From an uncultured Alphaproteobacteria bacterium (GTDB lineage: Bacteria > Pseudomonadota > Alphaproteobacteria > RF32 > CAG-239), in assembly GCA_944393215.1 (NCBI GenBank), contig CALXZL010000001.1, forward strand, positions 75,718-139,717: a stretch of 64,000 nt of DNA, written 5' to 3'. Shown piece after piece: positions 57,501 through 64,000 of the stretch; position 1 is the stretch's first letter, and the number at the start of each line of letters is the position of its first letter. The translations under genes and the position numbers were made by a program. Below the pieces are notes generated by a model that saw only the letters and a program-made list of their open reading frames with translations, was not told where the DNA came from and made no database searches.

Positions 57501-58006
57501 TCACTGATAGTACCGGTATTATAAATAGCACCGCCCACACCCATTGATGAACTATGCACATAGTTATCTGAAAAATCTACATATATTCCGCCGATTTTTC
57601 CAATATTATAAATAGCACCGCCAGAATTTTCCGTATGACCGAAACCGCTGATTTTTATATTTTGAACAGTTAAATCTGTAATCGCAGAAGAGTCAAAATT
57701 AATAAACTGTCCGTTAGTTGTTCCTTCTTGACCGGTAAGAGTAAACTCGCCACCGTCGATGACCATCCCGCTTCCTCCGACGGATTCAATCGGAGTATCT
57801 GGCGTAGCCGTATCATCTTGTGTCAAAACAACGGCTTTTCCGGCATTATCAAACTTTTCTGTTTCATTTTTCAAGTCAGACCAAGAAGAAACATCAACCG
57901 TATCCATATCGGAAATGTCAACCTCCCCGGCAGCAGCAGGGAAACTGCATACTACGAAGATAGAGGCAACAAAGCCGACTGAAAATTTATTAAATTCTTT
58001 TAACAT
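54578..58006 (-). CDS. Large autotransporter / adhesin with Pmp-like repeats
   Basis: This 1142-aa type V secreted protein has a signal peptide ending near FPAAAG and a long passenger (to about residue 860). The first part contains repeats with GGAIYN and FSDNY-type motifs, like chlamydial Pmp proteins. The next part has AIDA-like beta-helix repeats (VNSGGQLQAEDQA, NDGAELDIDLG). A C-terminal beta-barrel of about 280 residues ends in the classic terminal phenylalanine (GLSLAF). Its function is probably adhesion or surface display. The ATG at 58006 gives a better signal peptide than the upstream one. It is monocistronic. Confidence 0.92.
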   Translation of the reverse strand: MLKEFNKFSVGFVASIFVVCSFPAAAGEVDISDMDTVDVSSWSDLKNETEKFDNAGKAVVLTQDDTATPDTPIESVGGSGMVIDGGEFTLTGQEGTTNGQFINFDSSAITDLTVQNIKISGFGHTENSGGAIYNIGKIGGIYVDFSDNYVHSSSMGVGGAIYNTGTISELSGNFSGNFALSDTSYAMGGAIYNTGSLSLVNSSFLDNYVQTSATQNSADGQMTMGGAIFSFADLTIKADNGESIFSGNTVKWAAGSDSSAITLLSYQSAVDLTLDSRNNGLIRFDDKIQAVNYVDYLLLSAKQQGFTIKDDGAGGYVIDDGSGKDIYIYKDNDSFLYQQVQENALSQDDVNQRVSQFEQQGCEISYDGDNVNVIDKQNNIYQFVKQEDGTFQLIQSVYLSSYGGNLIISGDSTGKVELNNEIIGMSSVDVSGTVVDVNEGVGTLSNSVIHNDGVLNINAGARGENAILAFGGTINVADQAEVYLTEVNNGSLLHVAGGGYAENTTVNSGGQLQAEDQARLNNLQANDGAELDIDLGAYLTGNIVIHAGANMGGTYDYSQIFKDSVTDAGSLTLIGGFNDALTETSLVDTTGQKNLHLTNGNYVVGENAQAVSGWDMLTVQDTATVKLDGDIALSGPNKKIIVENGSTLDLSGNSPTNYIIQGSLSNDGSINFSHAGDDADDITTVYGNYTAYTNASMTIDVNPVDNTSDLLRVDGDVAGTTNVTLNIVGADVKPREMLQFVEAPNDDLSTGAYFEIFRVNNSAYNWNSLYQNGGWYTATDDIIPDGSASGYGTSDTGNLEDDVNLDADAVLPPDFPSVPSQPTSRQPSVVAEAIAYMGLPSIGIEQTRNMTRNITSQIASAKFFTQNCYGLSDCQYQTPFLSNLWVTPVYSYADVTAPVSYEANINGFEAGFDVLSDYYNRLGFFASYRSGVYEFDGEGVDYFSKVASETDISSYILGLYHRYDEGMVWTMSQIFLGYQNVDVSTDDGVSTDTTGIEFGASLEAGLIFNPTTNLTIEPILRVAYTQIYYDDMSDDYGKTASYGDVRNIEVEAGLKFERTYLHDYGYAKFYFKPSVIQNIGSGDVTITSLNQIEGLENSTLGRLEIGASINFLDQLNGYANAAYTFGSDYTNAAVNAGLSLAF

Positions 58007-58050
58007 AAACGAATCGCCTACATAAACACACATATAAAAGTTATCTTTTC

Positions 58051-58168
58051 TTTCTTAATAAAAAGTGAATCGATTCAAAGGATTAGAGAATCGAACAACA
58101 AAATTAAGAGGCAAAACGGATATAAAAAAATGTACAAGAGTCTGATTTGATTCATTTTTATTAAGAAA
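58051..58168. repeat. 118-bp element with 20-bp inverted terminal arms upstream of the autotransporter
   Basis: Left arm 58051-58071 and right arm 58149-58168 are complementary over 20 bp with a single bulged G (TTTCTTAATAAAAA on the left, TTTTTATTAAGAAA on the right). A perfect 12-bp palindrome TGAATCGATTCA lies at 58066-58077. It could be a small inverted-repeat element or a regulatory structure of the autotransporter gene. Confidence 0.6.
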
Positions 58169-58193
58169 ACATCTCTCAAAAAAAATTTTTACA

Positions 58194-58223
58194 AAAAAAA
58201 CACCGCCCTAAAGACGGTGTTTT
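58194..58223 (-). terminator. Terminator after rplI
   Basis: Stem ACACCG/CGGTGT extended by C-G pairs, followed on the minus strand by a T-run. Confidence 0.88.
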
Positions 58224-58242
58224 AAAAAAACTTAATTGGAAA

Positions 58243-58734
58243 TTACTCGGCAGAAGCGCTGTAAGCTTTTGCTTGCTTAGCAGCATCATCATCGGTACGA
58301 GCTACGTTAACCAAAATGGTTTGGCTAACTTCCGGGTGCAAATTGAGTTTAACTTCATAAACACCCAAATCTTTAATAGCATTTTCCAAATAAACTTGCT
58401 TACGTTCAACGGCAAAGCCTTTTTCTTTAACGGCAGCTGCAATATCACGAATAGTGACGGAACCGTATAACTGACCGGTCTCGGCAGCCTGACGAATCAA
58501 AACGGCACTGAAACCTTTCAAAGATTCAGCCAATTTTGTAGCTTCGTCAAACAAAGCCTTATTATGAGCTTCTAACTCAGCTTTTTGCTTTTCATAATAA
58601 GCAACATTAGCTTCGGTAGCGCGCAAAGCTTTACGTTGAGGCAAGAGGTAATTACGAGCATAACCATTTTTAACGGTTACCTTATCACCCATTTTCCCCA
58701 ATTTTTCAACATGTTCCAAAAGAATTACTTCCAT
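58243..58734 (-). CDS. rplI: Ribosomal protein bL9
   Basis: This 163-aa 50S protein begins MEVILLEHVEKLGKMGDKV, with YARNYLLPQRKALRAT in the N-terminal domain. The start at 58734 is chosen because GAGGAG lies 7 nt upstream. The C-terminal domain is complete. It closes the rpsF-rpsR-rplI operon. Confidence 0.98.
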   Translation of the reverse strand: MEVILLEHVEKLGKMGDKVTVKNGYARNYLLPQRKALRATEANVAYYEKQKAELEAHNKALFDEATKLAESLKGFSAVLIRQAAETGQLYGSVTIRDIAAAVKEKGFAVERKQVYLENAIKDLGVYEVKLNLHPEVSQTILVNVARTDDDAAKQAKAYSASAE

Positions 58735-58748
58735 CTTACTTCTCCTCA

Positions 58749-58976
58749 TTAATCAGCAACAAACGGAAGCAAAGCGATGTAACGAGCACGTTTAATAGCT
58801 TTTGCCAATTCTCTTTGTTTTTTAGCAGAAACAGAAGTGATACGACTTGGAATAATTTTTCCCTTCTCGGAAATATAACGAGAAAGCAATTTAACATCCT
58901 TATAGTCGATTTGCAAAGCATCTTCACCGGAGAACGGGCATGCTTTTTTTCTTCTAAAGAATACTTGTTTAGCCAT
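58749..58976 (-). CDS. rpsR: Ribosomal protein bS18
   Basis: This 75-aa protein of the 30S platform is recognised from [19 protein letters not shown] and [10 protein letters not shown]. Two cysteine or metal-type residues at the start are reduced to C13 only. It lies between rpsF and rplI. Confidence 0.98.
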   Translation of the reverse strand: MAKQVFFRRKKACPFSGEDALQIDYKDVKLLSRYISEKGKIIPSRITSVSAKKQRELAKAIKRARYIALLPFVAD

Positions 58977-58987
58977 GTTTCTAACTC

Positions 58988-59317
58988 CTATTCTTCACTC
59001 GTCTCAGAATTGTTAGCGTTTTCTTTGCTCAATTCATCAACTTTAATGGTCATGTAACGAATAATATCTTCGTTGAATCTCATTTGTCTTTCATATTCAG
59101 CAACAGCGGCAGCCGGAGCAGCAATATTCAAAACAACGTAATAACCTTTGCGGTTTTTCTTAACACGGTAAGCAAGATTTTTTAAGCCCCAGTTATCAAC
59201 TCTAACAACTTCACCGCCATTATTGGCAATAACATTGCTCAAATCAGAAACGATATTGTTAACTTGAGATTGACCGAGGTCTTGACGTGCGATGAGCACG
59301 CTCTCATAAAATGACAT
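58988..59317 (-). CDS. rpsF: Ribosomal protein bS6
   Basis: This 109-aa 30S protein binds S18. It begins [18 protein letters not shown] and contains NKKGYY-type [12 protein letters not shown]. The start at 59317 has GGAG 9 nt upstream. The acidic C-terminal tail ([11 protein letters not shown]) is longer than in E. coli relatives but ordinary. Confidence 0.97.
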   Translation of the reverse strand: MSFYESVLIARQDLGQSQVNNIVSDLSNVIANNGGEVVRVDNWGLKNLAYRVKKNRKGYYVVLNIAAPAAAVAEYERQMRFNEDIIRYMTIKVDELSKENANNSETSEE

Positions 59318-59349
59318 TATTATTATCTCCTTATGGATTCTCAACAAAA

Positions 59350-59370
59350 GGTCAATACATCATATTGACC
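59350..59370 (-). promoter_or_regulatory. Hairpin in the rpsF leader
   Basis: Perfect 8-bp stem GGTCAATA/TATTGACC with a 5-nt loop, 32 bp before the start codon. rpsF leaders in many bacteria bind S6-S18 for autoregulation, but I cannot show the specific S6-S18 motif here. Confidence 0.45.
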
Positions 59371-59534
59371 GGTTAAATGTATAGCCGACAACTTCCTGCC
59401 GGCAAGGGACGAGAAGGAATATATATCAAAACATTAAAAAAGCAAGTATTTTTTCATAATTTAATTAAATTTATATATTCTTAACAAATTAAGGTTTATA
59501 ATAAGCAAACAATAAGATTGGCGGCAAGAAGAAG

Positions 59535-59870
59535 ATGAGAATAATCAAAGCGTTACCAATAATAATAGTTTTATTTATCTCGGCATGCGGGATGCGCCCG
59601 CTTGATATGATGTCTCAACATTATAAAAAAAGCACAACATACGGTAATGACTTGCCCTATATTGTTTTGCAACAACCTCAGAGCCGTGTCATAGCCACCT
59701 GCTATCGATCGGCAAACGTTTCTGCCGAAACCTGCGCCAAACTATTTGAATCCAAAGGCTATGTTCGCCTGAGGGATATTCCATACAAAACCGCCGATTA
59801 TGACTTTTTAAGAACAGACACTTATCCGTCACGACGCTGGCGCGGCAATGAAGATACCCCGCGGTGGTAG
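59535..59870 (+). CDS. Small lipoprotein (111 aa)
   Basis: Short signal peptide ending in the lipobox ISA-C18, followed by a mature domain of about 93 residues with two cysteines (ATCYRSANVSAETCAKLF). No family recognised. AAGAAG precedes the ATG. Its end overlaps the region before the comM ATG by a few bases, so the genes are probably cotranscribed. Confidence 0.75.
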   Translation: MRIIKALPIIIVLFISACGMRPLDMMSQHYKKSTTYGNDLPYIVLQQPQSRVIATCYRSANVSAETCAKLFESKGYVRLRDIPYKTADYDFLRTDTYPSRRWRGNEDTPRW

Positions 59871-59872
59871 CC

Positions 59873-61396
59873 ATGTTATCACGAATTAACACCATAGCTT
59901 TTAACGGACTGGAAGTTTTAAATGTAGACCTGCAGATTCAAATTTCTGCAGGTCTTCCGGCATTTACGATTGTGGGTTTGCCGGACAAAGCCGTCGCCGA
60001 AAGCAAAGAAAGAGTGAGAGCCGCCTTAAACTCATTAGGCTTAAGTTTACCAGCCAAAAGAATAACCGTCAATCTTTCCCCGGCAGATTTATTAAAGGAA
60101 GGCTCCCATTTTGACTTACCGATAGCTTTAGGCTTGCTGGTAAACATGGGCATTATCCCTACTGAAGAAGTAAGTCGCTATATTGTACTGGGAGAACTCG
60201 GGTTGGACAGCTCAATTATTTCCGTCAACGGTGTTTTACCGGTAGCCCTCAAAGCCAATCAACAAAACTTAGGCTTGATTTGTCCTGCAGCACAAGGTAG
60301 CGAAGCCGCTTGGTCGGGTATCAAAGACATTGTTGCCGCACAAAACTTATTAGAATTAATCAATCATTTTAAAGGACAACAGCTTATTCCGTACCCCAAA
60401 GCAGAAAAAGCGGAAGCCAAACTCTCCATGTTAGACTTAAAAGATGTCAAAGGACAAGAAAGTGCCAAAAAAGCACTGGAAGTGGCGGCAGCAGGAGGGC
60501 ACAACATGCTGATGATAGGACCTCCGGGCTCGGGAAAATCCATGCTGGCGCAAAGACTAATCACCATTTTGCCGCCTTTAAGCGCCGAAGAAGCTTTGGA
60601 AACCAGTATGATTCACTCCATAGCCGGAGAATTGCAAGACGGCAAAATCTCTTTTGAGCGACCGTTTCGAGATCCACATCACTCTGCCTCCACACCGGCG
60701 TTGGTCGGAGGAGGAAGAAAAGCCCGCCCCGGAGAAATTTCACTGGCACATAACGGCGTCTTATTTTTAGATGAATTGCCGGAATTTAACCGTCCGACAT
60801 TAGAAGCTTTAAGACAACCACTGGAAAATGGTTCAATCAGCATTTCACGCGTTAATGCCCACACGATTTATCCGGCAAAATTTCAATTGATTGCCGCCAT
60901 GAATCCCTGTCGTTGCGGTCATTTGGGGAATCCGACATTAGCCTGTTCCCGAGCACCGCTTTGTGCCGAAGAATATCAAAACAAAATCTCCGGACCATTG
61001 CTGGACAGAATAGATATCAGCATTGAAGTCCCGGCAGTAAATCCGTGGGATTTAGCCAATGCCAAAGAAGGAGAAAGTTCCGCCGAGGTTTTAAAGCGGG
61101 TTATCAAAGCCAGAGAAATTCAAAAACAACGCTTTATCAAGTTTGGTGCAAAAGAAAAACATACCAATTCGGAACTAAAAGGAGAATTATTAGAAAAAAT
61201 CTGCCAAACGGAAGATGATGCAAAACAGCTCCTGATAACCTTTTCAGAAAAAAATCAGCTATCCGCCAGAGCTTATCACCGCACTTTACGGTTAGCAAGA
61301 ACAATTGCAGACTTGCAAAATTGTGAAAAAATACTTAAACTGCATATAGCCGAGGCTTTATCCTACCGCAGGATAAGACCTTTGAAACGAAATTGA
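59873..61396 (+). CDS. comM: ComM/YifB-like Mg-chelatase-family ATPase
   Basis: This 507-aa AAA+ protein acts as a branch-migration helicase in natural transformation in Vibrio and others. It has a Lon-like N-terminal domain (to about 160), Walker A GPPGSGKSMLAQR near 216-228, Walker B LFLDELPEF, and the FQLIAAMNPCRCG zinc-site segment. The ATG at 59873 follows the upstream stop; an in-frame GTG three codons earlier exists. Confidence 0.95.
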   Translation: MLSRINTIAFNGLEVLNVDLQIQISAGLPAFTIVGLPDKAVAESKERVRAALNSLGLSLPAKRITVNLSPADLLKEGSHFDLPIALGLLVNMGIIPTEEVSRYIVLGELGLDSSIISVNGVLPVALKANQQNLGLICPAAQGSEAAWSGIKDIVAAQNLLELINHFKGQQLIPYPKAEKAEAKLSMLDLKDVKGQESAKKALEVAAAGGHNMLMIGPPGSGKSMLAQRLITILPPLSAEEALETSMIHSIAGELQDGKISFERPFRDPHHSASTPALVGGGRKARPGEISLAHNGVLFLDELPEFNRPTLEALRQPLENGSISISRVNAHTIYPAKFQLIAAMNPCRCGHLGNPTLACSRAPLCAEEYQNKISGPLLDRIDISIEVPAVNPWDLANAKEGESSAEVLKRVIKAREIQKQRFIKFGAKEKHTNSELKGELLEKICQTEDDAKQLLITFSEKNQLSARAYHRTLRLARTIADLQNCEKILKLHIAEALSYRRIRPLKRN

Positions 61397-61410
61397 TTGG
61401 AGTATAAAAA

Positions 61411-63651
61411 ATGAAACTATCTCGGTTAGCAAAAATAGCTTTAATCCCGACAGCCCTAATTTCTTGTTCGGACTTGACCAGCCCGGAACTCATCCCATGT
61501 ATGTGTGACGGCACGGAAAAGACGCTCGGACTGTTTGAGTGTATGTGTGAACCGGGAAGAAGCAAACCTGTCAAAAAGGTCAAGAGAAAGGCATATATCC
61601 AAAATGAGCCGCAAATAGATCCGACGCAAGATCAACTCAATGCCTATGCCTATCTGCATCAATCTCGCAATCAATATGCTCCGGTTAAATTAGAATATGT
61701 AGATTTCCGCATCCCCAAAGCACAACAATACGCTCAATACACCAACAAACTCGGCGATTATCGTTTCAGAATTTTCGGCTGCCGCAGATTTGATAAAGAA
61801 GTATACTTAAATCAGGGACGCGCCATGCAAAAAGATATGAAGTTCTTCGATATCTTTTATGAAACCATGAACGACTATTATCCTGTTGTGGTTGAAAAAA
61901 ACAACCCCTATTATATGTATTCGGACAAAGCGCAAGCCGAATACATTTTAACCGCCGAAATCAATGACTATTTCATGAACGTCTGCGACGAATTTGACTG
62001 GGATAATGTTAAAAAGAAAGACATACGCACCGGCACCTCGGAAATGACCGTAACCTGGCGTTTAATGGACTTAACCAAGAGCCAAGTATATTGCAAAGGC
62101 ACCACCACCGGTTACGGAGAAATGAAAGACGGTGAATATAAAGGTGAAATTTTGTTGGTAGAAAGAGCTTTTGCAGACGCTTTGAGTAAATTACCGCAAA
62201 TTGAGTGCTATAATACCGAACTTTCCAAGAGAGTAAAACCGGAAGTTTTGCAGGCTCAATTAGAACAAATAAAAGCACAGGAAAAGAGCAAAATCACCTT
62301 CAAAAACCAATATGCCGAAGAATTACACGGAATTAATGCTTTACAGAGCTGTGCTTCCAATGACTTAAAACCGCAAGATTTACTCCCTGCAGAAGCATCA
62401 AATCTGCAAACAAAAGCAAGTTTTGCAACCGAAAACGGAGATGTTTTTGCCACTGGTCAAAATGTTGAAGGCTTTGTCAATAATGACGGTGATTTTGTTG
62501 TTTTAAGTTCAGATATAAAAGAGAAGGCAAGCATCACGCCGGACAACAAAGTATTAAACGGCTATATTGATGAAAATGAACAAATCACCATATCATCGGA
62601 CTTTTACGAAGGAGAAAGAAAACCGCTTGAAATTGCCGGTATAATTGAAACGGACGGAAGTTTTGTTTCCAAAGCCGTTATTGAAGAAAGAAGCGGCGGA
62701 TATTCTAAATTCTCCGACGGAAAATTGGAAAGATTGCAAGAGTTAAAATTAAACAACAACTGCAGCGAAGTCACCTTGGGACAAGACGGTTGCACCACCA
62801 TTTCCGTCACCAAGAACAACATCAAATATAATGATGATTACTGGATTGATATTCCGGTTGATGAAAATGCCGGATTTGCAGAAAGACAAAACCGAGCCGC
62901 TGCCGAAAATATGTACTCGGAAGGCAAGAGCAACTTCTGCATCCAAAGTGTCAAACCCTATGAAAACTTGTCTCCGCAAAACATGTATCGTTTAAGAGCA
63001 TCGGTTGTCAGCGTAGAAAATCCGAGCGGCAGAAAAGGTGCAGGCTTGATTATCTCTGATCAGCTGATTTTGACCTCGGCAGATTTGGTTGATAAGAACA
63101 AGAATAAGTTCAATATCAAAACCATCAACGGCATGGATTATACCGGTTCGGCTTTCAGAGTAAACCCGAACAAAAACGTTGCGTTGATTTTGTTGGATGA
63201 AAAGACCAAATTCAACCCATTGCCGTTACGTTTGGCATTACCGGAAGTTGGCAAAGAAATGTTCATGACCTTAGGGCTACTTGACTTTGACCAAGGCGAA
63301 AACTATTTAGAAACAGAGGGAGAAGTCATCGGCTATCGTTATTCTGAAGACAAAGGTGCCGAAATCATTGTCAACACCTATGTTCAGAACCAAACTTTGG
63401 GTAGCTCCTTGATTGACAAAAACGGCAACATTACCGGACTGTCACACTCGGGCATCAGAGCAGATGAAGGCGGCGACTTGTTTATCCCGATTGAAACGGC
63501 ATTAAAGAGCGTCGGTTTAAACATCTGCGGCGTGAAGTTCATAAACAAACTTCCGGCAGCCGTATCGGTAGCAAAACCAATTTCAACTGCCATTGACAAT
63601 TCCAAAGGCAGCAAGGCGCCTGAAGCCATGAGTGTAAAGGAAAGAAAATAG
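61411..63651 (+). CDS. Large lipoprotein with a triad-less trypsin/HtrA-like domain
   Basis: This 746-aa protein has a lipobox LIS-C19, a cysteine-rich N-terminus ([14 protein letters not shown]), an envelope-type domain (about 80-270, with [13 protein letters not shown]), a repetitive middle part and a C-terminal trypsin-fold domain (about 530-705). There the three catalytic positions read D558 (in ILTSADLV, normally His), N589 (in NVALILL, normally Asp) and L663 (in TLGSSLID, normally Ser), so proteolysis is unlikely. It lies 4 nt before hslV. Confidence 0.75.
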   Translation: MKLSRLAKIALIPTALISCSDLTSPELIPCMCDGTEKTLGLFECMCEPGRSKPVKKVKRKAYIQNEPQIDPTQDQLNAYAYLHQSRNQYAPVKLEYVDFRIPKAQQYAQYTNKLGDYRFRIFGCRRFDKEVYLNQGRAMQKDMKFFDIFYETMNDYYPVVVEKNNPYYMYSDKAQAEYILTAEINDYFMNVCDEFDWDNVKKKDIRTGTSEMTVTWRLMDLTKSQVYCKGTTTGYGEMKDGEYKGEILLVERAFADALSKLPQIECYNTELSKRVKPEVLQAQLEQIKAQEKSKITFKNQYAEELHGINALQSCASNDLKPQDLLPAEASNLQTKASFATENGDVFATGQNVEGFVNNDGDFVVLSSDIKEKASITPDNKVLNGYIDENEQITISSDFYEGERKPLEIAGIIETDGSFVSKAVIEERSGGYSKFSDGKLERLQELKLNNNCSEVTLGQDGCTTISVTKNNIKYNDDYWIDIPVDENAGFAERQNRAAAENMYSEGKSNFCIQSVKPYENLSPQNMYRLRASVVSVENPSGRKGAGLIISDQLILTSADLVDKNKNKFNIKTINGMDYTGSAFRVNPNKNVALILLDEKTKFNPLPLRLALPEVGKEMFMTLGLLDFDQGENYLETEGEVIGYRYSEDKGAEIIVNTYVQNQTLGSSLIDKNGNITGLSHSGIRADEGGDLFIPIETALKSVGLNICGVKFINKLPAAVSVAKPISTAIDNSKGSKAPEAMSVKERK

Positions 63652-63655
63652 TTTT

Positions 63656-64000
63656 ATGACAACAATATTATGTATCAGAAAAGGCTCGGAAGTGGTTATG
63701 GCTGGCGACGGTCAAGCCACTTTGGGCGAAGCTGTTGTGTTCAAGTCAAAATCGGTTAAAGTTAGACGCATCGGCAACGGTAACATCATTGCCGGATTTG
63801 CCGGAGCCGCCGCAGACGGTATTACCTTGATAGAAAGATTGGAAGCCAAGTTGGAAAAACACGCCAACCAGTTAAAACGCGCCGCAGTGGAATTGGCAAA
63901 AGATTGGCGTATGGATAAATATTTGCGTCAATTGCAAGCCTATATGATTGTGGCAGACAAAGATGTATCTTTAGTTTTGAACGGCACTGGCGAGGTTATG
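63656..64000 (+). CDS. hslV: ATP-dependent protease subunit HslV, 3' end outside window
   Basis: 115 codons are visible. HslV is the threonine-protease barrel of HslUV. The start reads [20 protein letters not shown], where Thr2 becomes the catalytic N-terminal threonine, and GDGQATLG and [13 protein letters not shown] are diagnostic. There is essentially no propeptide. hslU is expected just beyond the window. Confidence 0.95.
   Translation, partial: MTTILCIRKGSEVVMAGDGQATLGEAVVFKSKSVKVRRIGNGNIIAGFAGAAADGITLIERLEAKLEKHANQLKRAAVELAKDWRMDKYLRQLQAYMIVADKDVSLVLNGTGEVM

Overview
The window comes from an AT-rich alphaproteobacterium, most plausibly an uncultured gut or host-associated lineage. The evidence is a SecB / Tim44-domain / MltA / Smr cluster, a DUF2336 protein, a DUF2333-like protein, an HslV start, and the gene order rimP-nusA-ylxR-infB-rbfA-truB-rpsO-pnp. 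All frames read with the standard code. The species is not determined here.

Positions 1-9345 are a foreign integrated element whose left end lies outside the window. It abuts the 3' end of a tRNA-Gly(GCC) gene. From the tRNA inward it holds a tyrosine integrase, a divergent HUH-type Rep/relaxase-like gene, a small gene coupled to an ankyrin-repeat gene, and a complete type I restriction-modification operon except for the 3' end of hsdR. The operon order is hsdM, a membrane-anchored protein of unknown function, hsdS, a PrrC-like anticodon nuclease, hsdR. The hsdS gene carries a G8 tract and a 12-bp tandem repeat, two classic switching elements. Read base by base, the element contains no CpG dinucleotide at all, and I also find no GATC or CATG. 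The first CG occurs inside the tRNA.

Positions 9346-64000 are ordinary chromosome with housekeeping clusters. 9.5-22.8 kb: a glycosyltransferase, a TM2 protein, groESL, a voltage-gated sodium-channel-like protein, a prepilin peptidase with its ribosome binding site buried in a perfect hairpin, htpG, a ferredoxin, a PfkB kinase, typA and several unknowns. 22.9-32.5 kb: a plus-strand run of murJ, a DUF2333-like gene, nfuA, a Bax-like glucosaminidase, DUF2336, a GAF/HD-GYP protein, gloB and an unknown, followed by trmL on the minus strand. 33-48.7 kb: the minus-strand translation and RNA-metabolism genes ychF, pth, rplY, pnp, rpsO, truB, rbfA, infB, ylxR, nusA, rimP, gmk and yicC. 48.8-64 kb: a short-chain dehydrogenase, ampG, secB, the Tim44/mltA/smr run, a large autotransporter, rplI-rpsR-rpsF, comM, a lipoprotein with a protease-like domain lacking its catalytic triad, and the start of hslV.

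Three copies of a roughly 140-bp structured repeat sit just downstream of ychF, rplY and infB. Their sequences differ but their stems are preserved by compensating changes. I consider this repeat and the CpG-free, phase-variable, nuclease-bearing restriction island to be the two most interesting things in the window.
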